A stretch of DNA of 15,038 nucleotides from Verrucomicrobiota bacterium (GTDB lineage Bacteria; Verrucomicrobiota; Verrucomicrobiia; Chthoniobacterales; UBA10450), in NCBI GenBank assembly GCA_003219945.1, contig QHQV01000277.1:1-15038 (forward strand). The letters run 5' to 3'. Positions 5,386 through 13,503 of the stretch are shown piece by piece. Numbering within the stretch: the first letter of the stretch is position 1; the number at the start of each line of letters is the position of its first letter. The position numbers and the translations under genes are program-made. Below the pieces are notes generated by a model, which saw only the letters and a program-made list of their open reading frames with translations, made no database searches and was not told the origin of the DNA.

Positions 5386-6792
5386 TTAATGTCTCTTGTA
5401 TCCGAAGAAACCGCGGTGGCGGATGATGTCGGCAACTTGCGGTGGCACCATCTCGTCCCAGCTTTCGTCGCCGCTGGCGATACGCTTGAGCACGTCGCGT
5501 GAAAATATCGACAGGTATTCGGGATTGTAGTTATCTAGCTGCACAAAGCTGCCGCGACGACAAAGATAATCGTAGAGCAGTTGCAGATCAGACTTCAGGT
5601 TCACACTCCCAATCGTCTGTAATTCATCGCTGGGACTTCGTTGCAGGGGATAAACATAAACTTTCAAATCGTTCTTAAAGAGGCGCCCAAAATTCTCAAG
5701 AATGCCGCCAGGCAGTTCGGTGTAATACTTTTGGTCGAACAACTCATACACACTCGGCACGCCCATAACGATCCCGATGCGTTCGCGCGTCCGCCACGCG
5801 AGGTAAGCGGCTAGCCGATAATACTCGAAGTAATCGGAGATGAGCACCGTCATGCCACAGGCGCCGAGGACCTCGGCGCGCCCGAGAAAATCACGACGGT
5901 CAACATCTTTGCCGCCCGCCAGCAGATTGCGCATGGTCAGTTCCATCAGACCGAGAATCGGTTTGTTCTCCACGGCGGGTTCCTTCTTAAACTTCGTCAG
6001 CGCGCACTGAAACATGTCGAGGTTGACATAGGTGACCGGACGAAAACTGCCGCGCTCGACCAATACGGCCTTGTTATGCAACACGTCGGACGGCTGCAAC
6101 ACCTCGCGGTTTGGGCCGAACATCGCGGCACCGCTCAGCCCGATCTGGACAAGTTTGAGCGCCATAATTCGGTTGTCGACGTTGCGAAATTCGATTCCGC
6201 TGAACTCCAGCATGTCGATCTCGAGACGACGCGTGGTGAGATTGTCGAGCAGCGATTCGATCAGCTCCTCTGGCACGTGACTCAGGAAAAATGCTCCGTA
6301 GCAAAGGTTCACGCCCACAATACCGAGCGCTTCTTGTTGCCCTGATGCTTCCTCGTCCAGCATGCGTATGTGCATTACCACCTGGCTGGGCTCATCGTTG
6401 GCGCGGCTCTGAAATTTGATCCCCATCCAGCCATGGCACTCGCTCGTGCCGCGATAACTCCGCGCCACAACGGTGTCGGCGAACGCGAAAAACGAAGTGT
6501 TGTCGCCACGCTCCGCAGCCAGTCGCTGGATGTCGAGATTGAATTCGTAATCGAGCATCGCCTGGAGCCGGTTGCGCGAAACGTAGCGATCACCGTGCCC
6601 GTAGATGGCGTCGCTCACCTTCATGTCGTAAGCCGAGATGCTCTTGGCGACCGTCCCTGCGGCGCCGCCGACCCGAAAAAACCAGCGCACCACTTCCTGG
6701 CCCGCGCCGATTTCCGCAAACGTCCCATACCAGCGCGGATCGATATTGATCCTGAGTGCCTTGGAATGGGTATCGATCGTTTCCTCTTTCAC
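5386..6792 (-). CDS. Conserved protein of unknown function (468 aa)
   Basis: The conserved body begins ALRINIDPRWYGTFAEIGAG, followed by QEVVRWFFRVGGAAGT and KSISAYDMKVSDAIYG, then long blocks such as VERGSFRPVTYVNLDMFQ, LMELTMRNLLAGG, ELPGGILENFGRLFKNDL and a C-terminal EMVPPQVADII. I recognise this as a widely conserved large soluble family. I recall relatives labelled as nicotinate-nucleotide adenylyltransferase, but I see no HxGH nucleotidyltransferase motif here and do not adopt that label. The frame is open from a GTG at 6939. I prefer the GTG at 6792, 13 residues before ALRIN, because the extra 49 residues look unlike the family and would leave only three bases to the divergent methyltransferase gene. 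An AGGAG ahead of 6939 is a point against this choice. A fragment of a paralogue lies at 1847-2030. Confidence 0.8.
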   Translation of the reverse strand: MKEETIDTHSKALRINIDPRWYGTFAEIGAGQEVVRWFFRVGGAAGTVAKSISAYDMKVSDAIYGHGDRYVSRNRLQAMLDYEFNLDIQRLAAERGDNTSFFAFADTVVARSYRGTSECHGWMGIKFQSRANDEPSQVVMHIRMLDEEASGQQEALGIVGVNLCYGAFFLSHVPEELIESLLDNLTTRRLEIDMLEFSGIEFRNVDNRIMALKLVQIGLSGAAMFGPNREVLQPSDVLHNKAVLVERGSFRPVTYVNLDMFQCALTKFKKEPAVENKPILGLMELTMRNLLAGGKDVDRRDFLGRAEVLGACGMTVLISDYFEYYRLAAYLAWRTRERIGIVMGVPSVYELFDQKYYTELPGGILENFGRLFKNDLKVYVYPLQRSPSDELQTIGSVNLKSDLQLLYDYLCRRGSFVQLDNYNPEYLSIFSRDVLKRIASGDESWDEMVPPQVADIIRHRGFFGYKRH

Positions 6793-6942
6793 GGGTGAGG
6801 ACAGTAGATTAATAAAGTGCTTGGCGCGCGAAAGGCGAGAGTTTCCATTCCAGACGATCCTGCGCTCGAAAATCACTCGATTTATGTGTCTTGTCACAGC
6901 TAGAATAATTGCGACCGCACAAGACAACCGATAACTCACATT

Positions 6943-7761
6943 ATGAATGCTCCTGCTAATCCGAACAAAGCGCTTTGGGAAAAAGGCGATTTTACGCGTA
7001 TTGCCGACACGATGCGCGAAAGCGGCGAGGCGCTCGTTCAGCGACTCGGAATCACCAAAGGACTCAAGGTGCTGGATGTCGGCTGTGGCGATGGGACGAC
7101 GGCTTTGCCCGAGGCAAAACTTGGTGCGGATGTGTTGGGCATTGATATCGCGCGCAATTTAGTGGAGGCTGGGAACAGACGCGCAGCCGAGCATGGCCTA
7201 ACGAATCTAAAATTTCAGGAAGGTGACGCGTCGAATCTGGAGCAAGTGCCGGATAAGACCTTTGATCTCGTCGTTAGCATTTTCGGCGCGATGTTTGCGC
7301 CGAAGCCGTTCGATGTCGCAAAGGAGATGGTGCGCGTGACGCGACCGGGAGGTCGCATTGTGATGGGCAATTGGATTCCGAACGATCCGACCCTCGTTGC
7401 GCAGATTTTGAAAATCAGCTCACATTATACGCCGCCGCCGCCGGACGGTTTCGTTAGTCCGATGACTTGGGGCGTCGAGAGCAATGTGATTGATCGTTTT
7501 ACGGCGGCTGGAATTCCGAATGGCAACATCTCGTTCGCGCGGGACACGTTCACTTTCAATTTCCCGGGCACACCCTCGCAGTTGGTAGATGAATTCAGGA
7601 AATATTATGGGCCCACGATGAATGCGTTCGAAGCCGCGGAGAAACAAGGCAGAGCAGCTGAGTTACAAAAGGAACTGGAACAGCTGTTCAACAGCCAAAA
7701 CAAGACACAGGAAGGCACATCGATTCCTGCAACCTTCCTGCGCGTGACGGTCTCGCTTTGA
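6943..7761 (+). CDS. Class I SAM-dependent methyltransferase
   Basis: A 272-aa soluble protein with a standard Rossmann methyltransferase core. Motif I is VLDVGCGDGTT at 43-53, the acidic end of strand 2 is in VLGIDIA at 64-70, GDAS follows strand 3, FDLVVSIFGAMF is strand 4, and MVRVTRPGGRIVMGNW covers the post-motif helix and strand 5. This matches methyltransferase domain family 11/25. The C-terminal third (YYGPTMNAFEAAEKQGRAAELQKELEQLF) is helical and resembles small-molecule methyltransferases; the substrate is not evident. The ATG lacks a clear Shine-Dalgarno. It is divergent from the gene at 5386-6792, with about 150 bases between preferred starts, and convergent with the WXXGXW protein gene. 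Confidence 0.88.
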   Translation: MNAPANPNKALWEKGDFTRIADTMRESGEALVQRLGITKGLKVLDVGCGDGTTALPEAKLGADVLGIDIARNLVEAGNRRAAEHGLTNLKFQEGDASNLEQVPDKTFDLVVSIFGAMFAPKPFDVAKEMVRVTRPGGRIVMGNWIPNDPTLVAQILKISSHYTPPPPDGFVSPMTWGVESNVIDRFTAAGIPNGNISFARDTFTFNFPGTPSQLVDEFRKYYGPTMNAFEAAEKQGRAAELQKELEQLFNSQNKTQEGTSIPATFLRVTVSL

Positions 7762-7832
7762 AAAAATGTCTCGAGCGCTGCCCTACCGTTCGGGTTCGTC
7801 ATAATTTCTGAAGAACCGTTCAGAGAAAGTAC

Positions 7833-7880
7833 GCGATGGCGAGGACGCCATCGCCAACACGCCAGCGGCGTCTGCTCCCC
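7833..7880. repeat. REP-like double hairpin element, copy 1
   Basis: GCGATGGCG and CGCCATCGC form a perfect nine-base stem with an AGGA loop. Next come ACGCC and GGCGT (five-base stem, AGC loop), and then TGCTCCCC. It lies between the convergent ends of the methyltransferase (7761) and WXXGXW protein (7921) genes, so it could end transcription of either, but there is no T-run. Related elements lie at about 9240-9279 and 11371-11417. Confidence 0.65.
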
Positions 7881-7920
7881 GGAATGATCGCGGCGTCCGT
7901 GCTAACTCCAGCCGTGCGCC

Positions 7921-9165
7921 TCAAGGTCTGTCTGGCTTTTTCTTGCCCTGTTGCTGCTGGCCGTCACGGTGGGGGCGATTTCCTCCACCTTGCATTTTCG
8001 GATAAGGTTGTCCCCCCATTTGGGGATGACCGGATTTCATTTGGGGATTGCGTCCATCCATTTGAGCGTTTCGTGCCATCTGCTGGTTCATCGTATGCTC
8101 TCCGTGAGCAGGGCCCCCGGCTCCTCCGATTTTGCCGGTGTGCATTTTGGCTGGGTTCCCGCCAATATTTCCCCTGTTGCCTTGATTAGCGGTCTTTAAA
8201 TTGTTTCCGTTTGCTCCGGCTTGTCCTGCCCCAGCTTTACCTGCTCCCGCGCCTTGCCGATCATGTTCAGCCATATGAGCGCGGTCGTTTTCAACTTTCC
8301 CCGCTCCGGCTACCGGACCCGCTCCCTCATGGTTACGGTTAATCACGTTCCCAGGTTCGTTGCCACTTTTTCCAGCTCCCGCTGCTGCTCCCTGGCCCTG
8401 ACGCTCGGATAAGTTCCCCGGTTTGCTTCCAGCTCCTGCTGCTCCCCCTGCGGCCTCGAGTCCCTGCGCGCCTTTGCCTTGGCCAGCGCCTTCGTTTTTG
8501 TTGAATGACTTGATCGCCTCGTTATTCGGATGGCCCTTGTTCACCGACGCCCGGAGATTTTGATCCTTGCTTGCCGCCTGCTGAAGCGAAAGCTGCTGTG
8601 AAGTTGGCCCCACTTTCTTAGCGTTCGCCGCCGCCGCTCTCTGTTCTGCAGTTGGTTCTGCTTTAATCCCGTTTGGGCCGTTAAAGCTGGTACGGTTAAC
8701 GTTCACATTCTGTTTCACCGAGTTATTGATATAGGTGTTATGTACGACATTCGTATTCACACGCGTCACAGCGGTATTGTACTGAAAAGTGTTCCCACTC
8801 CATCGCCCGCCCCAATAGCCATTTCCGGTGTAGCCGTAACCATAATTAATGCCGCCGTAAAAACCGACGGTCGGGCCCCAGTAACCCTGGTTAAACACGT
8901 AAGCGCCGTTTCTCCAGCCCCACCACGGCGGTGTCCAAAGCAGACCCACTGACGGCGGTGGTACCCACACACCCGGCACCCAGTAATAATCGTTCTCGTA
9001 CGCCCAGTAGCCGGGAGTCCAGATATAACCTGCCACCGGACAGGGCGGTTGCTCGACTACCGGCAGAACCGGCGGAGCGATGTTTACTGCGAAGTCTACT
9101 TCGGCGTACGATGCCAACGGCAGCGCAAGGAATGCAGCGAAAACTAAGAAACGCAATTTCGTCAT
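7921..9165 (-). CDS. Secreted WXXGXW-repeat protein with Gly/Ala/Asn-rich tail
   Basis: A 414-aa exported protein. Residues 1-21 are a clean signal peptide ending ASYA. The N-terminal domain carries aromatic repeats: YIWTPGYW at 47-54, YYWVPGVW at 60-67, LLWTPPWWGW at 75-84 and NQGYWG at 92-97, which fit the WXXGXW (YXWGXW) repeat family of periplasmic or surface proteins. A Tyr/Gly-rich stretch (GGINYGYGYTGNGYWGG) follows. From about residue 165 the tail is low complexity: Ala, Gly, Asn, Gln and Met repeats, ending Lys-rich (GKKKPDRP). The function of the family is unknown; extracytoplasmic location is well supported. A possible promoter lies nine bases upstream. Confidence 0.85.
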   Translation of the reverse strand: MTKLRFLVFAAFLALPLASYAEVDFAVNIAPPVLPVVEQPPCPVAGYIWTPGYWAYENDYYWVPGVWVPPPSVGLLWTPPWWGWRNGAYVFNQGYWGPTVGFYGGINYGYGYTGNGYWGGRWSGNTFQYNTAVTRVNTNVVHNTYINNSVKQNVNVNRTSFNGPNGIKAEPTAEQRAAAANAKKVGPTSQQLSLQQAASKDQNLRASVNKGHPNNEAIKSFNKNEGAGQGKGAQGLEAAGGAAGAGSKPGNLSERQGQGAAAGAGKSGNEPGNVINRNHEGAGPVAGAGKVENDRAHMAEHDRQGAGAGKAGAGQAGANGNNLKTANQGNRGNIGGNPAKMHTGKIGGAGGPAHGEHTMNQQMARNAQMDGRNPQMKSGHPQMGGQPYPKMQGGGNRPHRDGQQQQGKKKPDRP

Positions 9166-9174
9166 AGTTGTTGT

Positions 9175-9203
9175 CTTGTAATGGTTAACCAGAGCTGGAT
9201 CAA
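9175..9203 (-). promoter_or_regulatory. Possible promoter of the WXXGXW-repeat protein gene
   Basis: On the complement, TTGATC (9198-9203) and TACAAG (9175-9180) are exactly 17 bases apart. The -10-like box ends nine bases before the ATG at 9165, giving a very short or absent leader. Both boxes match the sigma-70 consensus at only four of six positions. Confidence 0.35.
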
Positions 9204-9239
9204 GAAAGTAGCGGGAAAGAATTAAGAAACGTGGGCGAA

Positions 9240-9279
9240 CGATGGCGCAATCGCAAGACGCCAGGCGGGTGCGCTCCCC
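9240..9279. repeat. REP-like element, copy 2 (degraded)
   Basis: The element has CGATGGCG, then GACGCCAGGCGGGT, then GCGCTCCCC: the same order of parts as the element at 7833, but with imperfect stems. It lies in the 220-base gap between the start of the WXXGXW protein gene and the end of the oxidoreductase beta gene. A further GTGCTCCCC sits at 9376-9383, directly before the beta gene stop codon. The rest of this gap shows nothing coding. Confidence 0.5.
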
Positions 9280-9385
9280 AAGATTCGGTTGCGGCTAACA
9301 CAATCGGGTCTATAGAAGATGTTCGGCGGCCGGCTCCTTCGGCTCTGCTCAGGACGGTACAACACCCGAGCCGCGTGCTCCCCGA

Positions 9386-10360
9386 TCACTTCATTCTGTC
9401 GAAGGTTTTCTGGAGAACTTCGAGATCGCTGGCATTGCCAATCTTTTCGCGCGTGGTCTCGATCCATTTCTTCTCCAGAGAATTTTTCGTTGGTCGATCG
9501 GTTTCGTAGAACACGCCGAACACACCGGGGAACGGAAGCGAAGCGAGTTTGTACGCGGCGACCTCATCGGTGACGTCGTGCCGCAGCTCGTCCTCGGGTG
9601 TGCCGTCCCATTTCTTTTCCTGGATGACTTCGAAGCTGCCGCCTTTTCGCGGATTGGCCGGATCGAACACATCGGGAAAAAATTCGACACATTCGCTCAA
9701 GCATTCGATGACGCTGAACCCCGGATGATCGAACGCGCGCTCGATCATCTGCATCATGTGAGCCACGTTCGCCGCGTGCGTGCGGGCGATGAAGGTGGCT
9801 CCTCCGGCCACCAATTTTTTCATCGGGTTCACCGGTTGATCGATTGCGCCGGTGGGATCCGTCTTCGACTTGAACCCGATGGGCGACGTCGGGGAGGTCT
9901 GTTTCTTCGTCAGGCCATAGACGAAGTTATCCATGATGAAATATGTCATGTTGATGTTCTTGCGGGCGCCGTGATCGAGATGGTTGCCGCCGATCGAGAA
10001 TCCGTCGCCATCGCCGCCGAAGAGGAACACGTGGAGATCGGGCCGGGCGAGGCTAATGCCGCTCGCGAGCGGGACCGCGCGGCCGTGAATGAAATGGGCG
10101 CCGTGGCCGTTGACGAAATATGGAAAGCGCGATGAACAACCGATTCCGGCAAGTGTGACGATTTTTTCGTGTTCGAGATTGCGTTTCTCCAGGAATTTGT
10201 AAAACGAGGCGAGCACCGCGAAATCGCCGCAACCGGGACACCACGTCGGGTGGTCAGCGGTCATCGCTTTCTTGGACAATTTTTCGCGCGGCAGCTCCGA
10301 CGCCGGAGTGGCGGTTGCGATCGCAGTGGCCGTTTCGCCGTTTGGTTTTGATTCATTCAT
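9386..10360 (-). CDS. korB: 2-oxoacid:ferredoxin oxidoreductase, beta subunit
   Basis: A 324-aa protein that binds thiamine diphosphate and carries out CoA-dependent oxidative decarboxylation of a 2-oxoacid together with the gamma-alpha subunit at 11423-13342. HPTWCPGCGDFAVL gives C41 and C44; C75 (GIGCSSRFP) and C220 or C224 (IECLSEC) complete a likely [4Fe-4S] site. GDGDG at 116-120 followed by N137 (ARKNIN) is the Mg-ThDP motif. The frame is open from a GTG at 10405, but I choose the ATG at 10360 because the 15 upstream residues look non-coding. 2-oxoglutarate is the most likely substrate, though pyruvate or branched-chain oxoacids cannot be excluded. It is separated from its partner by an opposing membrane gene. 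Confidence 0.9.
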   Translation of the reverse strand: MNESKPNGETATAIATATPASELPREKLSKKAMTADHPTWCPGCGDFAVLASFYKFLEKRNLEHEKIVTLAGIGCSSRFPYFVNGHGAHFIHGRAVPLASGISLARPDLHVFLFGGDGDGFSIGGNHLDHGARKNINMTYFIMDNFVYGLTKKQTSPTSPIGFKSKTDPTGAIDQPVNPMKKLVAGGATFIARTHAANVAHMMQMIERAFDHPGFSVIECLSECVEFFPDVFDPANPRKGGSFEVIQEKKWDGTPEDELRHDVTDEVAAYKLASLPFPGVFGVFYETDRPTKNSLEKKWIETTREKIGNASDLEVLQKTFDRMK

Positions 10361-10500
10361 AAAAAATTTACGAGGAACCCAGGAAGTGCGGAACGGGACT
10401 GGCACTTGGCTTTCTTGAATTCGTGGTTTCCAGATTCAAATCTGTTTCCTCGATTCCTGCTTTCCTTGTTCAATAAAATGCTTACCACACCGCCCAAAAA

Positions 10501-11364
10501 ATGCGAGCGCTTGAGAAACCGATGAATCGCAATGGCCGGCGCTGGCCGGCATGGGGTTGGCTCGGTCTGATTCTGGTCGCTGTTTGCTGGCCTCTTAACT
10601 GGATGCTGCCAGGCGTGCGCACGGCTTATCTGTTCTTCCCGCTTTGGCTGGGATATATTTTGACTGTCGATGCGCTGGTGCAGACACGCAGCGGCAATTC
10701 TCTCTGGTCGCGTTCGCCCAAGAATTTCGTCCTACTGTTTGTTATTTCAGCACCCGTGTGGTGGCTATTTGAGCTCATCAATCTACGGACCGCGAATTGG
10801 GAATATCTCGGAGGCGAGTTGTTTAGTCCGCTCGAATTCAACCTGCTGTCTACCCTCTCATTTTCAACGGTGATTCCTGCCGTTTTCGAAACCGCAGAGC
10901 TACTGCACAGCTTCAGTTGGATGCGCCGGTTCGCTTCGGCGCCACGCGTGCAAGCGACACCCGCAACGTTTGTCAGCCTGTTCGCCGGCGGCCTTGTGAT
11001 GCTTGTAGCAATGCTGATCTGGCCGAAAACTTTCTATCCATTCGTATGGACGTCGCTCGTCTTTATTGTCGAGCCGCTCACTTATTGGACCGGCCGGCGG
11101 TATTTTCTGAGGGAATTGCGCGAAGGGGATTGGCGCGTAGTCATTGCGCTTTCGCTTGGTGCAGTGACGTGCGGATTGTTTTGGGAGATGTGGAACTACT
11201 ACTCGTTTCCCAAGTGGATCTATCACATCCCCGGCCTCGCGTTCTTGCACATCTTTGAAATGCCGATCCTGGGTTATGGCGGTTACGTCCCCTTCGCGCT
11301 CGAGCTGTATGCGCTGAAGAATTTGATGTGGCCAAGCGGACCGCGGCTGGGACAGGATGATTAA
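10501..11364 (+). CDS. Polytopic membrane protein of unknown function
   Basis: A 287-aa protein with about eight hydrophobic segments. The first is WLGLILVAVCWPLNWML near residue 19, later ones include FVLLFVISAPVWWLFELI, FVSLFAGGLVMLVAMLIW and VVIALSLGAVTCGLFWEMWN, and the conserved-looking end is IFEMPILGYGGYVPFALELY. Embedded acidic residues in membrane context (WLFELI, LFWEMWNYY, IFEMP) suggest a functional site. I do not recognise a named family. It starts at ATG 10501 (a second Met at residue 8 is possible). It lies on the opposite strand between the two oxidoreductase subunit genes, which normally adjoin, so it looks inserted. It is convergent with the gamma-alpha subunit gene, with 58 bases between stops. 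Confidence 0.75.
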   Translation: MRALEKPMNRNGRRWPAWGWLGLILVAVCWPLNWMLPGVRTAYLFFPLWLGYILTVDALVQTRSGNSLWSRSPKNFVLLFVISAPVWWLFELINLRTANWEYLGGELFSPLEFNLLSTLSFSTVIPAVFETAELLHSFSWMRRFASAPRVQATPATFVSLFAGGLVMLVAMLIWPKTFYPFVWTSLVFIVEPLTYWTGRRYFLRELREGDWRVVIALSLGAVTCGLFWEMWNYYSFPKWIYHIPGLAFLHIFEMPILGYGGYVPFALELYALKNLMWPSGPRLGQDD

Positions 11365-11370
11365 AATTCG

Positions 11371-11417
11371 TTCGCGCGAGGGCGCGCAAACCAGCCCGCG
11401 AGGTGCATGTGCTCCCC
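11371..11417. repeat. REP-like element, copy 3
   Basis: GCGCG and CGCGC form a short hairpin, followed by CCAGCCCGCGAGG and GTGCTCCCC: the same layout as the elements at 7833 and 9240. It fills most of the 58-base gap between the convergent membrane protein and oxidoreductase gamma-alpha genes, where a bidirectional terminator might be expected. Confidence 0.55.
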
Positions 11418-11422
11418 AGCAA

Positions 11423-13342
11423 TTATCCGACGCCCTGCGGCACGACTTCGTCTAAGTGTTTCACATTTTCGGGCGCAGTATCATGATGCTGCACTTCGGC
11501 ACCGTGGCGCGGTATGTTTCGGGCGGCGAATGATTTGCCTTTGAATACGCCGTCCAGGATTTCTTTCACACGGAAGGTGAGGCCATCGGTCTTGGTAAAA
11601 CTCGTGATTTTGGGTTCGCAATAGCGCGCGCGCAGAATTGTTGCGAGCTGACCATATCCGTAAACGCCCTGGTCGTTCATCTCGACGGTAACAATACGAT
11701 CGAATTTCTCGAAAATTTTCTCGACTCCGTTCGGCAATGGATGGAGATGGCGGAAATGTATGGCGCCGACTTTTTCTCCTTGTGCGCGCGCCATTGCGAC
11801 GGCGTCGTGGATCGGTCCGTAGGTTGATCCCCAGCCGACCATCAATGTGCCTTCGTGATCGCCGTAAATTTCAGGCACCGGAATTTCTTCGGCGAGTTTG
11901 CGCAATTTGTTGCGACGCTTCGCTGTCATGGCCATGTGAAGCTTCGGGCTTCCGGTCGGATGACCCATTTCGTCGTGCTCAAGACCTGCGAGCAGCGGGT
12001 ATTTTCCATCGAGAATGCGCGTGCCCGGCGGAACGTGCTGCGTGATTTGATCGATAGGATACGGCTTATGCGTCTGCCGCGGAGAGAGGTCCGGCTTGGG
12101 ATCGGCCATCAGCTTCGAAAGATCAGGTTCGTCGAACGCTTCGATGCGAGTCGCGAGTGATGTGTCGCTCAGAATGAACACCGGCGTGCTGTACTTTCGC
12201 GCGATCCGTGCAGCTTCGATCGCAATATAAAAACAATCTTCCACGCTTGCAGCTGCGAGCACGACGCGCGGGCTGTCGCCGTGACTGCCGAAGATTGCCT
12301 GATGCAAATCACTTTGCTCAACGTTCGTAGGCAAACCTGTGCTTGGGCCCCCGCGCTGAATGTTGCAGATGACGAGCGGAATCTCGGCCATCGACGCCCA
12401 ACCAATCGCTTCGGCTTTGAGCGAAATGCCCGGACCCGCGCTGCCGGTCACGGCAAGATATCCTGAGTACGAACAACCGAGCGCGATAGACACCGAAGCC
12501 AGCTCGTCCTCCGCCTGCACAAAAATGCCGCCGTACTTTGGCAGCTCGCGCCGCAAAGCTTCCATCACAGACGACCATGGCGTAATCGGATAACCCGCGC
12601 CGAAGCGCACACCGCCCGCGATCAGCCCGTAGGCGAGCGCCTGGTTGCCGTCCATTGTGATCTGTGCGCGACCGCTGGCCCTCGGGATGTGCTCAAATCG
12701 ATAATGCTTCGTTAACACATTTCCGACCGGATACGCGTAACCGGCTTGGAACGCCATCAGCGCCGTGTTCACCACGCTCTCGTCTTTCCCACCGAATTTT
12801 TCGGTGATTAGCCCTTTCAGTTTGTCGGCGTCGAGATTGAAGATTTTCGAAATTAAGCCGAGGACGAAAATGTTTTTGCCCTTGTCCTTTGCCGTGCCGC
12901 CGAGCGCTTCAACGGTCAAACCTGTGATCGGCACGCCGACATACATGAAACGTTTATCATCGAGGTTCGGCTCGACGTTGTCCGAATCGTAAAGCAACAC
13001 GCCGCCCTCGCGGAGAAATCCGACGTGGTCTTGGTAACTGTGCTGGTAAAAGGCGACCAGAAAATCGGCTTCATCACCGGCCGATAACACTTCGCCTGAA
13101 CCGATGCGCACCTGAAAAATAGATGGACCACCCGAGATCGTCGCCGGGATGGTCATGTAGGTCATGACGTCGTGCTCACTGCGACCGGCAAGGCGGGCCA
13201 GGAACGCGCCGGCGGTTTGAATTCCATCCTGTGAATTACCCGCGAGCCGGATCACCGCGTCCTGAATACTTTCAGGCCGCAGATCGGCTCTCTCGGTGTT
13301 CGGCGCGGTCGTTTGTGCAGCAGTATCCGGTCCTTCGCTCAC
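11423..13342 (-). CDS. korA: 2-oxoacid:ferredoxin oxidoreductase, fused gamma-alpha subunit
   Basis: A 639-aa fusion. Residues ~27-215 form the gamma domain (GNSQDGIQTAGAFLARLA near the start, ATISGGPSIFQVRIG). Residues ~225-430 are the alpha domain: MDGNQALAYGLIAGGVRFGAGYPITPW, QAEDELASVSIALG, TGSAGPGISLKAEAIG and the hallmark QRGGPSTGLPTNVEQSDL. Residues ~500-600 form the transketolase C-terminal-like part (GTLMVGWGSTYGPIHDAV, HFRHLHPLP). It partners the beta subunit at 9386-10360 to make acyl-CoA, CO2 and reduced ferredoxin in the cytoplasm. The GTG start lacks a clear Shine-Dalgarno. The gamma-alpha fusion with a separate beta subunit is typical of 2-oxoglutarate-type enzymes. Confidence 0.92.
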   Translation of the reverse strand: MSEGPDTAAQTTAPNTERADLRPESIQDAVIRLAGNSQDGIQTAGAFLARLAGRSEHDVMTYMTIPATISGGPSIFQVRIGSGEVLSAGDEADFLVAFYQHSYQDHVGFLREGGVLLYDSDNVEPNLDDKRFMYVGVPITGLTVEALGGTAKDKGKNIFVLGLISKIFNLDADKLKGLITEKFGGKDESVVNTALMAFQAGYAYPVGNVLTKHYRFEHIPRASGRAQITMDGNQALAYGLIAGGVRFGAGYPITPWSSVMEALRRELPKYGGIFVQAEDELASVSIALGCSYSGYLAVTGSAGPGISLKAEAIGWASMAEIPLVICNIQRGGPSTGLPTNVEQSDLHQAIFGSHGDSPRVVLAAASVEDCFYIAIEAARIARKYSTPVFILSDTSLATRIEAFDEPDLSKLMADPKPDLSPRQTHKPYPIDQITQHVPPGTRILDGKYPLLAGLEHDEMGHPTGSPKLHMAMTAKRRNKLRKLAEEIPVPEIYGDHEGTLMVGWGSTYGPIHDAVAMARAQGEKVGAIHFRHLHPLPNGVEKIFEKFDRIVTVEMNDQGVYGYGQLATILRARYCEPKITSFTKTDGLTFRVKEILDGVFKGKSFAARNIPRHGAEVQHHDTAPENVKHLDEVVPQGVG

Positions 13343-13503
13343 GGGACTAGAAAATTAACAGAATTGGAGCAGCATTCCACCGCCAATTGAAGGTGTGCGG
13401 CACGCCCGGCGGTGGCGCCCTGCCAGGATTGCGCTGTTCATTTGCGCTTGGCAACGCCATCCATAAGATGCGGATCACTCAGGATTTTTATTGGGAGATT
13501 TTT

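Noticed and set aside
6370..6798. 142-codon plus-strand frame
   Set aside because: It is antisense to the conserved gene at 5386-6792 and shows no protein-family features.
6793..6939. N-terminal extension of the 5386 gene to the GTG at 6939
   Set aside because: The extra 49 residues do not resemble the conserved body and would leave only three bases to the divergent start at 6943. The AGGAG upstream is part of the methyltransferase coding start, though it keeps this option open.
7833..7880. Classical intrinsic terminator
   Set aside because: The stem is perfect but no T-run follows on either strand, so it is better described as a REP-like repeat.
9578..10135. 185-codon plus-strand frame
   Set aside because: It is antisense to the oxidoreductase beta subunit; its length reflects GC-rich codon bias in the opposite strand.
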